Below are positions 17,937 through 27,168 of a stretch of 64,000 nucleotides of DNA, in pieces. Made by a program: the position numbers and the translations under genes. The notes beneath the pieces were generated by a model. The model made no database searches and was not told where the DNA came from. It saw only the letters and a list, made by a program, of their open reading frames with translations. Every line of letters begins with the position of its first letter. The stretch's first letter is position 1. Location: the NCBI GenBank assembly GCA_031553215.1, contig JAVBLW010000006.1:1-64000 (forward strand), read 5' to 3'. The stretch is from JAVBLW01 sp031553215 (GTDB lineage Bacteria > Bacillota_I > Bacilli_A > Acholeplasmatales > Anaeroplasmataceae).

Positions 17937-19052
17937 CTATTTGCTACTAAATTTACTTTTGAATTTTTCCCAAGGAGATTTCTTTGATGTTTTTTCTACA
18001 TTTCCAAGTTTCGTTAATAACTCTTTTTCTTCTTTAGTAAGATTAGTTGGAGTTTCAACCTTTACAACAACATATTGATCTCCTTTTCCTCCATTTTTAG
18101 GATTCTTTACACCCTTACCACGAAGTCTAAATTTAGTATTTGATTGTGTACCTTCTGGAATCTTTAAAGAAACAGATTCTTCAACAGTAGGGACTTCTAT
18201 AGTATCACCAAGTGCAGCTTGTGAGAAGGAAATAGGTATTGTTAAAATAATATCATCCTTATCACGAACAAACACTTTATGTGGTTCAACTTTAAACGTA
18301 ATGAATAAATCTCCAGCTAATCCACCATCAATTCCCGGTTCACCATAGCCTTCCATACGTAGTGTCATTCCGTTATCAATTCCTGCTGGAACCTTAACTT
18401 CGATGTCTTTAGTCTTTTTAATACGACCTTTTCCACTACATTTATCACATTTCTTAGTAATTTCTTGACCTTTTCCACCACATTTTGGACAAACAGTTTG
18501 AGTTCTTGCGGCACCAAAGATAGTTCTTTGTTCAACATATACATATCCAGTTCCGCCACATTTTTCACAGACATGAACATCACTTTTTGAATATGCACCT
18601 GTTCCACCACAAGTAGTACATTCTTCTTCAATATTAACTCTAATTGTCTTCTTACATCCAAATACTGCTTCTTCAAATGTAATAGTCATTTGTTTTTCTA
18701 AGTCATTCCCTCTACTTCTTGAGCTTCTAGAACTTCTTCCTCCGCCCCCAAAGAATGAGTTTAATATATCTTCAAATCCACCAAATCCGCCAAATCCAGA
18801 CCCTCCGAATCCTCCGCCTCCAAAACCAGCAGTTGGATCTTCAAATCCAAATCTATCATAATTAGATTTTTTTGAAGCATCACTAAGTACATCATATGCT
18901 TCTTGTACTTCTTTAAATTTTTCTTCAGCATTTTCCTCTTTAGATATATCAGGATGATATTTCTTAGCTAAGGCGCGGTATGCTTTTTTTATTTCATCTT
19001 CACTAGCGCTTTTTGAAACGCCTAATACTTCATAATAATCTCTTTTTGCCAT
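17937..19052 (-). CDS. dnaJ: Chaperone protein DnaJ
   Basis: Type I Hsp40 of 371 aa that delivers substrates to DnaK and stimulates its ATPase. J-domain with HPD at residues 33-35, Gly/Phe-rich linker (about 75-115), four CxxCxGxG zinc modules (CTTCGGTG, CEKCGGTG, CPKCGGKG, CDKCSGKG) and C-terminal substrate-binding domains. Last gene of the CIRCE-controlled heat-shock operon. A hairpin without a T run separates it from dnaK. Confidence 0.98.
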   Translation of the reverse strand: MAKRDYYEVLGVSKSASEDEIKKAYRALAKKYHPDISKEENAEEKFKEVQEAYDVLSDASKKSNYDRFGFEDPTAGFGGGGFGGSGFGGFGGFEDILNSFFGGGGRSSRSSRSRGNDLEKQMTITFEEAVFGCKKTIRVNIEEECTTCGGTGAYSKSDVHVCEKCGGTGYVYVEQRTIFGAARTQTVCPKCGGKGQEITKKCDKCSGKGRIKKTKDIEVKVPAGIDNGMTLRMEGYGEPGIDGGLAGDLFITFKVEPHKVFVRDKDDIILTIPISFSQAALGDTIEVPTVEESVSLKIPEGTQSNTKFRLRGKGVKNPKNGGKGDQYVVVKVETPTNLTKEEKELLTKLGNVEKTSKKSPWEKFKSKFSSK

Positions 19053-19075
19053 AGGACACCTACCTCATAAAATAC

Positions 19076-19096
19076 ACTAGGGCCGTAAGCCCTAGT
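19076..19096 (-). other. Intercistronic hairpin between dnaK and dnaJ
   Basis: An 8-bp GC-rich stem (ACTAGGGC/GCCCTAGT, 5-base loop) without a following T run. It lies between the dnaK stop and the dnaJ start and could serve as an RNA-processing or stability element that sets a lower dnaJ level. Confidence 0.6.
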
Positions 19097-19098
19097 TA

Positions 19099-20907
19099 TT
19101 AATTTGCATCTGTAAAATCAGCATCAATTATATCGTCATCTTGACCTGAGTTATTATCAGTTTCAGGATTAGCTCCTTGATTTTGTTGATAAGCTCTCAT
19201 TGCGATATCTTGTGCAGCTTTTTCTAATACTTCTTTCTTAGTTTTTACTGATGGAATATCATTTTCATCGATTGATTTTTGTAAATCATCACATAAACCT
19301 TCGATATTTTTCTTTTCATCTTCTGTTACATCTTTAAGGTCATTTAAAGCCTTTTTAGCTTGGAAAATTAATTGGCTTGCTTCATTGATTGCATCAGCAT
19401 TTTCTTTACGAACTTTATCTGCTTCAGCATTTTCTTCAGCTTCACGAACCATTTTCTTAATTTCTTCTTCTGATAAAGAACCTCCACCTTGAATAGTGAT
19501 CTTTTGTTCTTTTCCAGTTCCTAAGTTTTTAGCACTAACATTAACAATACCATTAGCATCGATATCAAACTTAACTTCAATTTGAGGAATACCACGTTGA
19601 GCAGGTGGAATATCTCCTAATTGGAATCTTCCTAAAGTTTTGTTATCGGCAGCCATTGGACGTTCACCTTGTAATACATGAATATCTACGGCAGGTTGGT
19701 TATCGGCAGCTGTAGAGAATACTTGTGATTTAGATGTTGGAATTGTAGTATTTCTTTCAATTAATTTTGTAAATACTCCACCTAATGTTTCAATACCTAA
19801 TGATAATGGTGTAACATCTAGTAATAATACATCTTTAACTTCACCAGTCAATACTCCACCTTGAATTGCAGCACCTAATGCAACAACTTCATCTGGATTA
19901 ACTGACTTATTAGGTTCCTTACCTAATTCACGTTTAACTAATTCTTGAACAGCTGGAATACGAGTAGATCCTCCTACTAACAATACTTGTTCAATATCTT
20001 TTGCAGTTAATTTAGCATCTTTTAATGCTCTTCTAACTGGTCCTAAGCATCTATCAACTAATTCATGTGTTAGTTCTTCAAATTTAGCTCTTGTTAAAGT
20101 TTTTTCTAAGTGTAATGGACCTGCAGCTCCCATAGAAATAAATGGTAAGCTGATTTGAGATGAAGAAACTCCACTTAATTCTTTCTTAGCTTTTTCAGCT
20201 GCATCTTTTAAACGTTGAATAGCCATTTTATCTAAAGATAAATCAACTAAATTTTCTTTCTTAAATTCTGCAACTAACCAATCAATAATCTTTTGGTCGA
20301 AGTCATCTCCACCAAGCACATTATCTCCAGCTGTTGATAATACTTCGAAAGTACCATCTGCTAAACTTAAGATAGATACGTCAAATGTACCTCCTCCTAA
20401 GTCAAATACTAAAACAGTTTGTTCCTTATCACCTTTATCAATACCATAAGCTAACGCCGCAGCTGTTGGTTCATTAATAATACGTAATACTTCTAATCCA
20501 GCAATACGTCCAGCATCTTTAGTAGCTTGACGTTGAGCATCATTAAAGTATGCTGGTACAGTGATAACTGCTTGAGATACTTTTTCTCCTAAATAACTTT
20601 CTGCTGTTTTCTTTAAATTTTGAAGTATCATTGCACTTATTTCCTGTGGAGAATACTTCTTACCAGCCATATCTACACGGTAGTTATTATCTCCCATATG
20701 TCTTTTGATTGAGCTAACTGTATTAGGGTTAGTTATAACTTGACGTTTTGCAACTTCCCCTACTAATATTTCTTCTCCTTTAAATGCAACTACTGATGGA
20801 GTAGTTCTTACCCCTTCTGCATTTGCTATAACTTTTGCTTCTCCAGCTTCCATAACACAAACACAAGAGTTTGTTGTTCCTAAGTCAATTCCAATTACCT
20901 TTGCCAT
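19099..20907 (-). CDS. dnaK: Chaperone protein DnaK (Hsp70)
   Basis: ATP-driven Hsp70 of 602 aa. The actin-like ATPase domain has IGIDLGTTNSC at the N-terminus, the phosphate-binding DLGGGTFD loop and VGGSTRIP; the inter-domain linker is DVLLLDVTPLSLGIET. The substrate-binding domain and helical lid end in the acidic tail GQDDDIIDADFTDAN. 20 bases downstream of grpE in the operon, with a GGAG-type SD (AAGGAG). Confidence 0.99.
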   Translation of the reverse strand: MAKVIGIDLGTTNSCVCVMEAGEAKVIANAEGVRTTPSVVAFKGEEILVGEVAKRQVITNPNTVSSIKRHMGDNNYRVDMAGKKYSPQEISAMILQNLKKTAESYLGEKVSQAVITVPAYFNDAQRQATKDAGRIAGLEVLRIINEPTAAALAYGIDKGDKEQTVLVFDLGGGTFDVSILSLADGTFEVLSTAGDNVLGGDDFDQKIIDWLVAEFKKENLVDLSLDKMAIQRLKDAAEKAKKELSGVSSSQISLPFISMGAAGPLHLEKTLTRAKFEELTHELVDRCLGPVRRALKDAKLTAKDIEQVLLVGGSTRIPAVQELVKRELGKEPNKSVNPDEVVALGAAIQGGVLTGEVKDVLLLDVTPLSLGIETLGGVFTKLIERNTTIPTSKSQVFSTAADNQPAVDIHVLQGERPMAADNKTLGRFQLGDIPPAQRGIPQIEVKFDIDANGIVNVSAKNLGTGKEQKITIQGGGSLSEEEIKKMVREAEENAEADKVRKENADAINEASQLIFQAKKALNDLKDVTEDEKKNIEGLCDDLQKSIDENDIPSVKTKKEVLEKAAQDIAMRAYQQNQGANPETDNNSGQDDDIIDADFTDAN

Positions 20908-20927
20908 ATTATTATCTCCTTTAATTT

Positions 20928-21497
20928 TTATTCGCTAACTTTTACCATTGCAGGTCTTAAAACTCTATCTTTATATTTATATCCAGTTTGTAGGACTGCA
21001 ATTACTTTATTTGGTTCTAATCCTTCACCAGCTTCTTTACTAACTGCATGATGTAGATTAGGATCAAAATCTTTACCTAATGCTTCAATTTCAATTAATC
21101 CATCACTTTTTAATGCTTCAACTAATTGATTTGAAATCATTTTAAATCCAATCAAGAAATTATTTACTTCTTGACTTCCGGTTTCCATATTAACAACTTT
21201 ACTTAGCATATCAATTGGATTAATTAAATCTTCAATTAATTTCATTGATGCATATTTACGATTTTGAATATTTTCATCACTTAAACGTTTCTTGGTATTT
21301 TCCATTTCAGCACGAATTCTTAAATATTCATCTTTTAATTTAGCATTTTCAAGTTCTAATTTCTCTATTTGCTCTTTATTTTTGTTTTTCTTTTCTTTTT
21401 TTACTTCAGCATCTTTTTTTGCTTCTGAAGTCACATTTTCAGCCTCTAAAGTTTCTTCAACTTTCGTCTCATCAACTTTTACTTCCTCTTGTGCCAT
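20928..21497 (-). CDS. grpE: Nucleotide exchange factor GrpE
   Basis: 189 aa. An N-terminal charged region very rich in Lys and Glu (residues 1-45) runs into a long coiled coil, then the beta-wing domain with DPNLHHAVS and VLQTGYKYKDRVLRPAMVKV, the family signature. It releases ADP from DnaK. Located between hrcA and dnaK, 10 bases after hrcA. Confidence 0.97.
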   Translation of the reverse strand: MAQEEVKVDETKVEETLEAENVTSEAKKDAEVKKEKKNKNKEQIEKLELENAKLKDEYLRIRAEMENTKKRLSDENIQNRKYASMKLIEDLINPIDMLSKVVNMETGSQEVNNFLIGFKMISNQLVEALKSDGLIEIEALGKDFDPNLHHAVSKEAGEGLEPNKVIAVLQTGYKYKDRVLRPAMVKVSE

Positions 21498-21507
21498 TCC
21501 TATACTC

Positions 21508-22524
21508 CTATCTATTATATAATTTAGTCATACTCTTAGCCACATATTCAAGTAAAGGTATTACTACCTTATACTGCATTCTAATAGGACCAACTACCGC
21601 AATCGAACCATAAGCATCATCGTTAATGATGTACGGAATACTTACAATTGCGCATTCTTTTAAATTCCCATCACTATTGTCATTACCGATTCTAACCATT
21701 AATCCATCATTACTTGAATTAAGAATATCGATAAGCACACCTTCATCTAATGCAGATATAACTTTTTGCATACTCTTAAAATCTTGAAATTCTGGTTGAT
21801 TAAATATTTTTGACAATCCTGAAGAAAAATTATCTGCATTTTGAAATCTTGTAAAACACTTTATTAAGAAATTTAGGATATCATCGTGGAAATCAACTAT
21901 CTTTCTTATTCTTGGTTTTGCGGCTTCCTTACTTAATACTTCTCTTATTTCGTATACTGGATGATCATACATTGCATTATCAAACATATCTATAATCTTT
22001 AGTAAATCTTCTACTTTGAAATAATCAGGAATCGTTATTCTTTGACTTTGGACCTGACCATTACTAGTAACAATCAACAATATTGTTTCATTACCATTTA
22101 ATGGAACAATTTCCATTTTCTTTACTGTGGCATAGTTAGCACTTGAACCGTTAATAACTGTCATATAACCAACCATTTCACTTAAAGCATCAACAACTTT
22201 TTCCGAAGCTTCTTCACGGGTTAAATATTTATCATCAAATATTTCATCCAATTGTTTAAAGGATTCTAGAATATCAGTATCTCTTGTAATTAAATGTTCA
22301 ACATAATATTTATAGCCTTGTTCCGCTGGAACACGACCACTTGAAGTATGAGTTTTTTCCAAATAGCCATTTTCTTCTAAGTACTGCATATCATACCTTA
22401 ATGTTGCTGAAGAAAAGTTCAAATATGGTTTCTCAGTTAAAACTTTAGAACCAACAGGTTCACTAGTTTCAATATATTCTTCTATTATCGCTTTTAATAT
22501 TAACTTTTGACGATCTGATAACAT
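21508..22524 (-). CDS. hrcA: Heat-inducible transcription repressor HrcA
   Basis: 338-aa repressor that binds CIRCE elements and is kept active by GroEL. N-terminal winged helix (LSDRQKLILKAIIEEYIETSEPVGSK, split here as LSDRQKLILKA and EPVGSK), followed by SSATLRYDM and SGRVPAEQGYKYYV, then the GAF-like dimerisation domain. First gene of the operon; two CIRCE-like repeats flank its promoter, so it represses itself together with grpE-dnaK-dnaJ. Confidence 0.97.
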   Translation of the reverse strand: MLSDRQKLILKAIIEEYIETSEPVGSKVLTEKPYLNFSSATLRYDMQYLEENGYLEKTHTSSGRVPAEQGYKYYVEHLITRDTDILESFKQLDEIFDDKYLTREEASEKVVDALSEMVGYMTVINGSSANYATVKKMEIVPLNGNETILLIVTSNGQVQSQRITIPDYFKVEDLLKIIDMFDNAMYDHPVYEIREVLSKEAAKPRIRKIVDFHDDILNFLIKCFTRFQNADNFSSGLSKIFNQPEFQDFKSMQKVISALDEGVLIDILNSSNDGLMVRIGNDNSDGNLKECAIVSIPYIINDDAYGSIAVVGPIRMQYKVVIPLLEYVAKSMTKLYNR

Positions 22525-22536
22525 CCAATCACCTCT

Positions 22537-22563
22537 TTAGCACTTATTTTAACTAAGTGCAAA
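22537..22563. promoter_or_regulatory. CIRCE-like operator 1 (downstream of -10)
   Basis: TTAGCACTT-N9-AAGTGCAAA, one mismatch between arms. Compare the consensus TTAGCACTC-N9-GAGTGCTAA. It covers the expected transcription start of hrcA. Confidence 0.9.
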
Positions 22564-22566
22564 TTC

Positions 22567-22595
22567 ATTATATAAAATATTTTTGGCGCTGTCAA
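22567..22595 (-). promoter_or_regulatory. Consensus sigma-A promoter of the heat-shock operon
   Basis: Perfect TTGACA (22590-22595), 17-base spacer and perfect TATAAT (22567-22572), sandwiched between two CIRCE-like repeats. The -35 lies inside the second repeat. Confidence 0.92.
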
Positions 22596-22609
22596 TAACT
22601 CAGTGCCAA
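22583..22609. promoter_or_regulatory. CIRCE-like operator 2 (overlapping -35)
   Basis: TTGGCGCTG-N9-CAGTGCCAA, one mismatch between arms. The core GCACT/AGTGC type arms are recognisable as CIRCE, with GG replacing AG. It covers the -35 box of the hrcA promoter. Confidence 0.8.
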
Positions 22610-22647
22610 ATTCTTTTAAATTATATGCATTTTGTTATTTTTTTATA

Positions 22648-22680
22648 CAAAAAAAGAAACTAAAGTCTTCTTTTAGCTTC
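22648..22680 (-). terminator. Terminator after the MBL-fold hydrolase gene
   Basis: The 9-bp stem GAAGCTAAA/TTTAGTTTC contains the stop codon and is followed on minus by seven T. Confidence 0.8.
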
Positions 22681-23283
22681 TTTATAATAAACATTATTCT
22701 TTCTTTCATCCCTAATAGTAGTCCTACTACCATGTCCAGGGTAAACAATTGTATTATCTACCAATCCATCTATCAGCTTAATTAAGGATTTCAACATATC
22801 CATACCATTACCACTAGGTAAATCGATACGACCTGACGATTCCTTAAAAAGTGTATCCCCTGCAAACAATCTATCCTTATATAAGAAAGATACACTTCCC
22901 TTAGTATGCCCAGGCGTTGCGATTACTTTTATCGGTGCGTCTAATAAATCGATTTGATCATTGTCACTTAATTTAATAACCTTATATTTTGTAATATCAA
23001 AAGGTATTTTATTACCAAACCAAGAATATAAATTCAAATCTTTATTCTTAAAAAATTCTATTTCCAAATTACTTATATAAATAGGACAATCAAAATATCT
23101 TATCCCATCAATATGATCAACATGTCCATGAGTTAAGAGAATGGCTAATATATTATATTTTTCTTTTATTTCATTTGCATACTTTTCAAAACCTAATCCC
23201 GGATCTACAACAACACATTCTCCACCTTTAGATATCACATAAGTATTTGTTTCTAGTTCACCAGCTATATATGTCTCTATCAT
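22660..23283 (-). CDS. MBL-fold metallo-hydrolase (glyoxalase II-like)
   Basis: 207-aa metallo-beta-lactamase fold protein with the dinuclear metal motif LTHGHVDHIDG, then TPGHTKGS, FAGDTLF and the final PGHG. It resembles the YqgX/glyoxalase II-like group of Firmicutes that may hydrolyse thioesters such as S-lactoyl conjugates. The substrate cannot be assigned from sequence. GGAGG lies 6 bases before the ATG. It lies 33 bases beyond rpmG but behind a terminator. Confidence 0.88.
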   Translation of the reverse strand: MIETYIAGELETNTYVISKGGECVVVDPGLGFEKYANEIKEKYNILAILLTHGHVDHIDGIRYFDCPIYISNLEIEFFKNKDLNLYSWFGNKIPFDITKYKVIKLSDNDQIDLLDAPIKVIATPGHTKGSVSFLYKDRLFAGDTLFKESSGRIDLPSGNGMDMLKSLIKLIDGLVDNTIVYPGHGSRTTIRDERKNNVYYKEAKRRL

Positions 23284-23297
23284 AACGTACCTCCGAA

Positions 23298-23320
23298 TAA
23301 AAAAAAAGCCTTAGGCTTAT
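23298..23320 (-). terminator. Terminator after rpmG
   Basis: Stem AAGCC/GGCTT with a 3-base loop and at least nine T on minus. Confidence 0.85.
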
Positions 23321-23466
23321 TTCTTTTCTTTATGATTTGTGTGTTTTTTACATTTTGGACAATATTTTTTGAACTCAATTCTTTCAGGATTAAGCTTCTT
23401 ATTCTTGTCAGTGTAATAATTTTCTTCTTTACATTCTTCACATACTAATTTAACTAAATCACGCAT
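23317..23466 (-). CDS. rpmG: 50S ribosomal protein L33
   Basis: 49-aa bL33 with an intact zinc ribbon (CEEC and CPKC pairs, the C+ form) and the basic end KKHTNHKEKK. The start is at ATG 23466 with GGAGGG 6 bases upstream; an upstream in-frame ATG at 23514 falls inside the -10 region of its promoter. Zinc-binding L33 forms are often paired in genomes with zinc-free paralogues that replace them in zinc limitation; none is visible here. Confidence 0.93.
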   Translation of the reverse strand: MRDLVKLVCEECKEENYYTDKNKKLNPERIEFKKYCPKCKKHTNHKEKK

Positions 23467-23499
23467 TGTTATCCCTCCAGACTTAATTCTACCTTTGAT

Positions 23500-23528
23500 A
23501 TTATAACAAAACAAAAATTAAAGTGCAA
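23500..23528 (-). promoter_or_regulatory. Promoter of rpmG
   Basis: TTGCAC (23523-23528), 17-base spacer ending TGT, TATAAT (23500-23505): near-consensus with extended -10. It is divergent from the ispG promoter. Confidence 0.8.
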
Positions 23529-23548
23529 GTATTTTTTTACATTTTTTA

Positions 23549-23557
23549 TGATATAAT
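23549..23557 (+). promoter_or_regulatory. Extended -10 of ispG
   Basis: TG-A-TATAAT at 23549-23557, 18 bases before the ispG ATG. No good -35, as is common for extended -10 promoters. Confidence 0.6.
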
Positions 23558-23574
23558 TATGCTGGTGATAAAAA

Positions 23575-24618
23575 ATGTCTATTATTAATCGAAAAAACAC
23601 AAAAAAGGTTCAAATAAAGGATATTATTCTTGGTGGTAGTGATACTATTTATATCCAAAGTATGACAAATACTAGAACAAAAGACGTCCCTTCTACAGTG
23701 AAACAAATCAAAGAATTAGAGGAAGCTGGATGTCAAATTATAAGAGTTGCTGTCCTAGATATCGAAGATGCTAAGTCTATTTCCGAGATAAAAAGACAAA
23801 TATCTATTCCATTAGTCGCAGATATTCATTTTGATCCAAATTTAGCTATTGAAGCTATAAATCAAGGTGTAGACAAAATTAGACTAAATCCTGGAAATAT
23901 TTCAAATCCAGAAAAAATAAAAGAAATCGTCGAATTATGCAAGAAAAAAAATGTTGCAATCCGTATTGGTGTTAATGCCGGAAGTCTTCCAAAAGGAATG
24001 GATACAACTGCCGAAAACATGATAATCGCAGCTAAATCGCATATCAAAATATTAGAGGATTTAGACTTTCACAATATCGTCTTATCTTTAAAGGCTTCTA
24101 ATACTTCTTTAGCTAAAGAAGCTTACTTACTAGCAAGCCAAACCTTCCCTTATCCACTTCATGTCGGAATAACTGAAGCAGGTACTACTTTTAGTGGATT
24201 AATTAAAAGTTCAATTGGAATATCAGAAATATTGAACCTTGGAATTGGAAACACAATTAGAGTTTCTTTAACCGATGATCCAATTTATGAAATTAGATGT
24301 GCAAAAGAAATACTAAAAAACCTTAATCTTGTTAAAAATGTCCCAACACTAGTTTCATGTCCCACTTGTGGCAGAACCCAATATAATATGATTCCTATTG
24401 CCAAAGAAATAGAAAATTATCTTTATACTATTAATAAAGATATTACGGTTGCTGTAATGGGATGCATTGTCAATGGTCCTGGTGAAGCTAAGGAAGCCGA
24501 TTTAGGAGTAGCCGGAGGAAAAGGTGAAGCTCTTCTTTTTAAAAAAGGTCTTCCAATTAGAAAGATTAAAGAAGCCGATATTCTAGAAGAATTAAAGATA
24601 GAAATAGAAAAATTCTAA
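23575..24618 (+). CDS. ispG: 4-hydroxy-3-methylbut-2-enyl diphosphate synthase IspG
   Basis: Iron-sulphur enzyme of the MEP isoprenoid pathway converting MEcPP to HMBPP. 347 aa. TIM-barrel N-terminus with YIQSMTNTRTKDV and VADIHFD; C-terminal [4Fe-4S] ligands C262 and C265 (CPTCGR) and C297 (GCIVNGPGEA). It supplies DMAPP precursors used by MiaA in this window. Single-gene transcript between an extended -10 promoter and a strong terminator. Confidence 0.97.
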   Translation: MSIINRKNTKKVQIKDIILGGSDTIYIQSMTNTRTKDVPSTVKQIKELEEAGCQIIRVAVLDIEDAKSISEIKRQISIPLVADIHFDPNLAIEAINQGVDKIRLNPGNISNPEKIKEIVELCKKKNVAIRIGVNAGSLPKGMDTTAENMIIAAKSHIKILEDLDFHNIVLSLKASNTSLAKEAYLLASQTFPYPLHVGITEAGTTFSGLIKSSIGISEILNLGIGNTIRVSLTDDPIYEIRCAKEILKNLNLVKNVPTLVSCPTCGRTQYNMIPIAKEIENYLYTINKDITVAVMGCIVNGPGEAKEADLGVAGGKGEALLFKKGLPIRKIKEADILEELKIEIEKF

Positions 24619-24639
24619 CGTAATTGTTAGAATTTTTTT
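24610..24639 (+). terminator. Terminator after ispG
   Basis: A 10-bp stem (AAATTCTAAC and complement, 6-base loop) followed by seven T; the stop codon is in the stem. It should block read-through into the ATPase gene. Confidence 0.9.
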
Positions 24640-24743
24640 AATGTATTTTTAAATTCAAAATATAAAATTAATGATTTTAGATAAACCAACCCGCAACTCC
24701 TTCAAAATCCAAGTCCCATCATACCAAATTACAAACATTACCA

Positions 24744-24780
24744 AAGATAATACTTTATTATTTGGGGGATAATTGCTATG
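24744..24780 (+). repeat. 37-bp inverted repeat, left copy (ends on ATG of the ATPase gene)
   Basis: Identical, in inverse orientation, to 28204-28240. The 37 bases run from AAGATAATAC through the SD GGGGGATAAT to the start codon ATG and diverge immediately on both sides. Inside is a small dyad ATAATA-CTT-TATTAT. See findings for the proposed inversion. Confidence 0.97.
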
Positions 24781-27168
24781 AAGTTAGAGAATAGAATTTC
24801 AAAAATATTGAATCAAGATTATATCTCAGATGAAGTTTTAAGAGACTTAAATAAAAATATTTTTCTTGTTGAAGGTGAATTAGGTATCGGCAAAAAATAC
24901 TTAACAAGACTTATAGAACAAAAAATATTATATAACAAAGATTACTACGTTGTGCGACTATCTTCAACTGATTTCAAATATTCTGTAGATTATCTACCGT
25001 TTGTTAAATTTCTCTTTAACCATGATGATACCGAATGGTCTAATTTCAAAAATACAATATTTGATTTAGCTGATGCATTTACAAAAATCGGCAAAATCAT
25101 ATCTATAATAAAAAAGAATCAGACTTCCGATTATTTAACATTAAATAATATTGAATTAAATATATTTAAAAAAATCCTTAAGGTGATAAATGGAAGAATC
25201 CCACTATTTATTTGTGAAGATTTAGAAAAATGGGATGAACAATCAAAAAATTTTCTATACAAAATTATTGATATATATAAAGGAAAAGAGTTGTACTCTT
25301 TTATTATAACCTCTTGTTGCACTACTTTTCCCAGCAATATTTTTACAAAAAAATATAACATTTCTAAAATAGAGACGAAAGATGCAGGTGCACTGAAACA
25401 TTTTTTGAAAGAAAAAACTTACAAATTTTATACGTTGGAAACTATCACTAAAATTATTGTGGAATGTGAGGGAAATATTGGATTAATTTTAGAAATGAAT
25501 AATTTGTTATTAATAGACAATTATAATTCAAATACTTATAAAAAGATAATACTTGAGAATATTAATAATAAGTTAATACTAAAACAAAAAAATGATGCAA
25601 AAGAAATGATTCTTCACGCAGCATTCATCGGTGATAATTTTAACAAATTTTTGTACAAAGAATTTATAAACTACGAATTGCCGTATTTCCAATATATCTT
25701 AAATCACTTAATGGAAATAAACTTTTTTTTAGAAAAAGATAATATAATTATATTTAAAAATATAATTATTTGGAAAATCTTTAATGCGGAAGTTTCCAAT
25801 AATTTTGAATATGGATATAAATTGATTAATGCGATGCAAAAAATAATACCTTCAAATTTTTTTTATAGAAGTAATTTATTTGATTTGGTAAAAGACAATT
25901 ACGAAAAGGCGATATATTATTGCCTTAATTATATCAACATCTTGAAAAATTATAAGAAAAAAGAAAAAATATCTGAAGAAGCTATTAGTTTACTAGAAAA
26001 AGCAAATATTTATGATTTTTTTCAAAAAATAAATTCATCTTATGAAATGTATTATTTAAACCAAAAGAATGAAGCGTTATTTTTATGTAATAGTATAGAC
26101 TGCACTGATTATCGATTACTTTATGAAAAAGACTATTTTGAAGCAACGTTAATTTATGAAGATGCTTTAATAATTAATAGTCTTGAAGAAAGTTACAACA
26201 AAATTAACAAATGGTATTTAAGTAACAAATTAAAAAACAATGAACCGTATTTATGGATTAAGTGTGCAATTCTTTTACTTGGAATTGTATATGAATTGCA
26301 AAATATAGATTATTCTAAAAGGATTCAAAATGACATTGAAACTTTTTTCTTAGAGTATAAAACGACAGATAAGACAATTGAGATATTATATTATGATTAT
26401 TTATCAAAAGCAAATATATTCTTCTCGGTTGATATATCGCATCGACTAACATATAGCGCTAGTAATTACTTTAGAAAGAATTATAAGATTTTACCAAGTC
26501 CGTATCATCTATATATTTCATTACTTAATCATTCTGCTAATTGCCTAGTTATGGGGGAATATGAAAATTGTATTAAATGCTCTGTTGAAATATATGAATT
26601 AATTAATCAAAATAGTAATTTAGAATTTAATAATTTAGATGCAGTAGTAAATAACTTTCATATTTCATCAATTTTATTAAATCCCCTTAAAAAGAATTTT
26701 AAGATAGCTATCAAAGAATTAAAAAGTATTTTACGCTATAATAGTAACAATATAGACAATATCCTTCTTAAAATTAATATTTCAGTATTAGAAACCTATA
26801 ATAACAACTTTGAAAAAGGGTTTGAAATAATTAAAGAACTTTTTGAAGAATATAAGTATATTGATGATTTAGATGCCTATTATAAATATATAATTATTAA
26901 TAATTATTATATTATGTCATTTATTGAAACTGGTGATTTTGCTATAATCAATAAACTCAAAGAAATAGAACGCTATATGCCACTAAATGCGGATAGACAC
27001 TATTTCAACGCAAGGAATAAATGCATTTTCGACTTGCTTTCTAATGGTAAAATGATAAATACCGATAATAAAAAATGGAATGATCTGTTGGATAATAAAG
27101 TTGGTCCGGCTTGGTCTTTTTGGGGTAAGTGGCTATTGTTTTCTGATATGCAAATATGGTCAGATTAG
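24778..27168 (+). CDS. STAND-like NTPase with TPR-like C-terminus, in invertible cassette
   Basis: 796 aa. The N-terminal ATPase domain has a P-loop GELGIGKK at residues 33-40, with Lys in place of the usual Ser/Thr after GK, and a Walker B PLFICEDLE around 142-150, as in AAA/STAND regulators. Residues ~350-760 are helical and rich in Tyr, Asn and Lys with spacing like degenerate TPR repeats. No DNA-binding domain or membrane segment is apparent. The end is Trp-rich (SFWGKWLLFSDMQIWSD). The gene converges on, and overlaps by 9 bases, the ATP-grasp gene. Its leader is the left copy of the 37-bp repeat, with SD GGGGG, but no promoter is visible between it and the ispG terminator. Function unknown; the association with an ATP-grasp enzyme could mean sensing or making a peptide-like product. 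Confidence 0.85.
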   Translation: MKLENRISKILNQDYISDEVLRDLNKNIFLVEGELGIGKKYLTRLIEQKILYNKDYYVVRLSSTDFKYSVDYLPFVKFLFNHDDTEWSNFKNTIFDLADAFTKIGKIISIIKKNQTSDYLTLNNIELNIFKKILKVINGRIPLFICEDLEKWDEQSKNFLYKIIDIYKGKELYSFIITSCCTTFPSNIFTKKYNISKIETKDAGALKHFLKEKTYKFYTLETITKIIVECEGNIGLILEMNNLLLIDNYNSNTYKKIILENINNKLILKQKNDAKEMILHAAFIGDNFNKFLYKEFINYELPYFQYILNHLMEINFFLEKDNIIIFKNIIIWKIFNAEVSNNFEYGYKLINAMQKIIPSNFFYRSNLFDLVKDNYEKAIYYCLNYINILKNYKKKEKISEEAISLLEKANIYDFFQKINSSYEMYYLNQKNEALFLCNSIDCTDYRLLYEKDYFEATLIYEDALIINSLEESYNKINKWYLSNKLKNNEPYLWIKCAILLLGIVYELQNIDYSKRIQNDIETFFLEYKTTDKTIEILYYDYLSKANIFFSVDISHRLTYSASNYFRKNYKILPSPYHLYISLLNHSANCLVMGEYENCIKCSVEIYELINQNSNLEFNNLDAVVNNFHISSILLNPLKKNFKIAIKELKSILRYNSNNIDNILLKINISVLETYNNNFEKGFEIIKELFEEYKYIDDLDAYYKYIIINNYYIMSFIETGDFAIINKLKEIERYMPLNADRHYFNARNKCIFDLLSNGKMINTDNKKWNDLLDNKVGPAWSFWGKWLLFSDMQIWSD

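Noticed and set aside
18365..18676. Minus-strand 103-codon ORF inside dnaJ
   Set aside because: Alternative frame of the zinc-finger region of dnaJ; no independent start signal.
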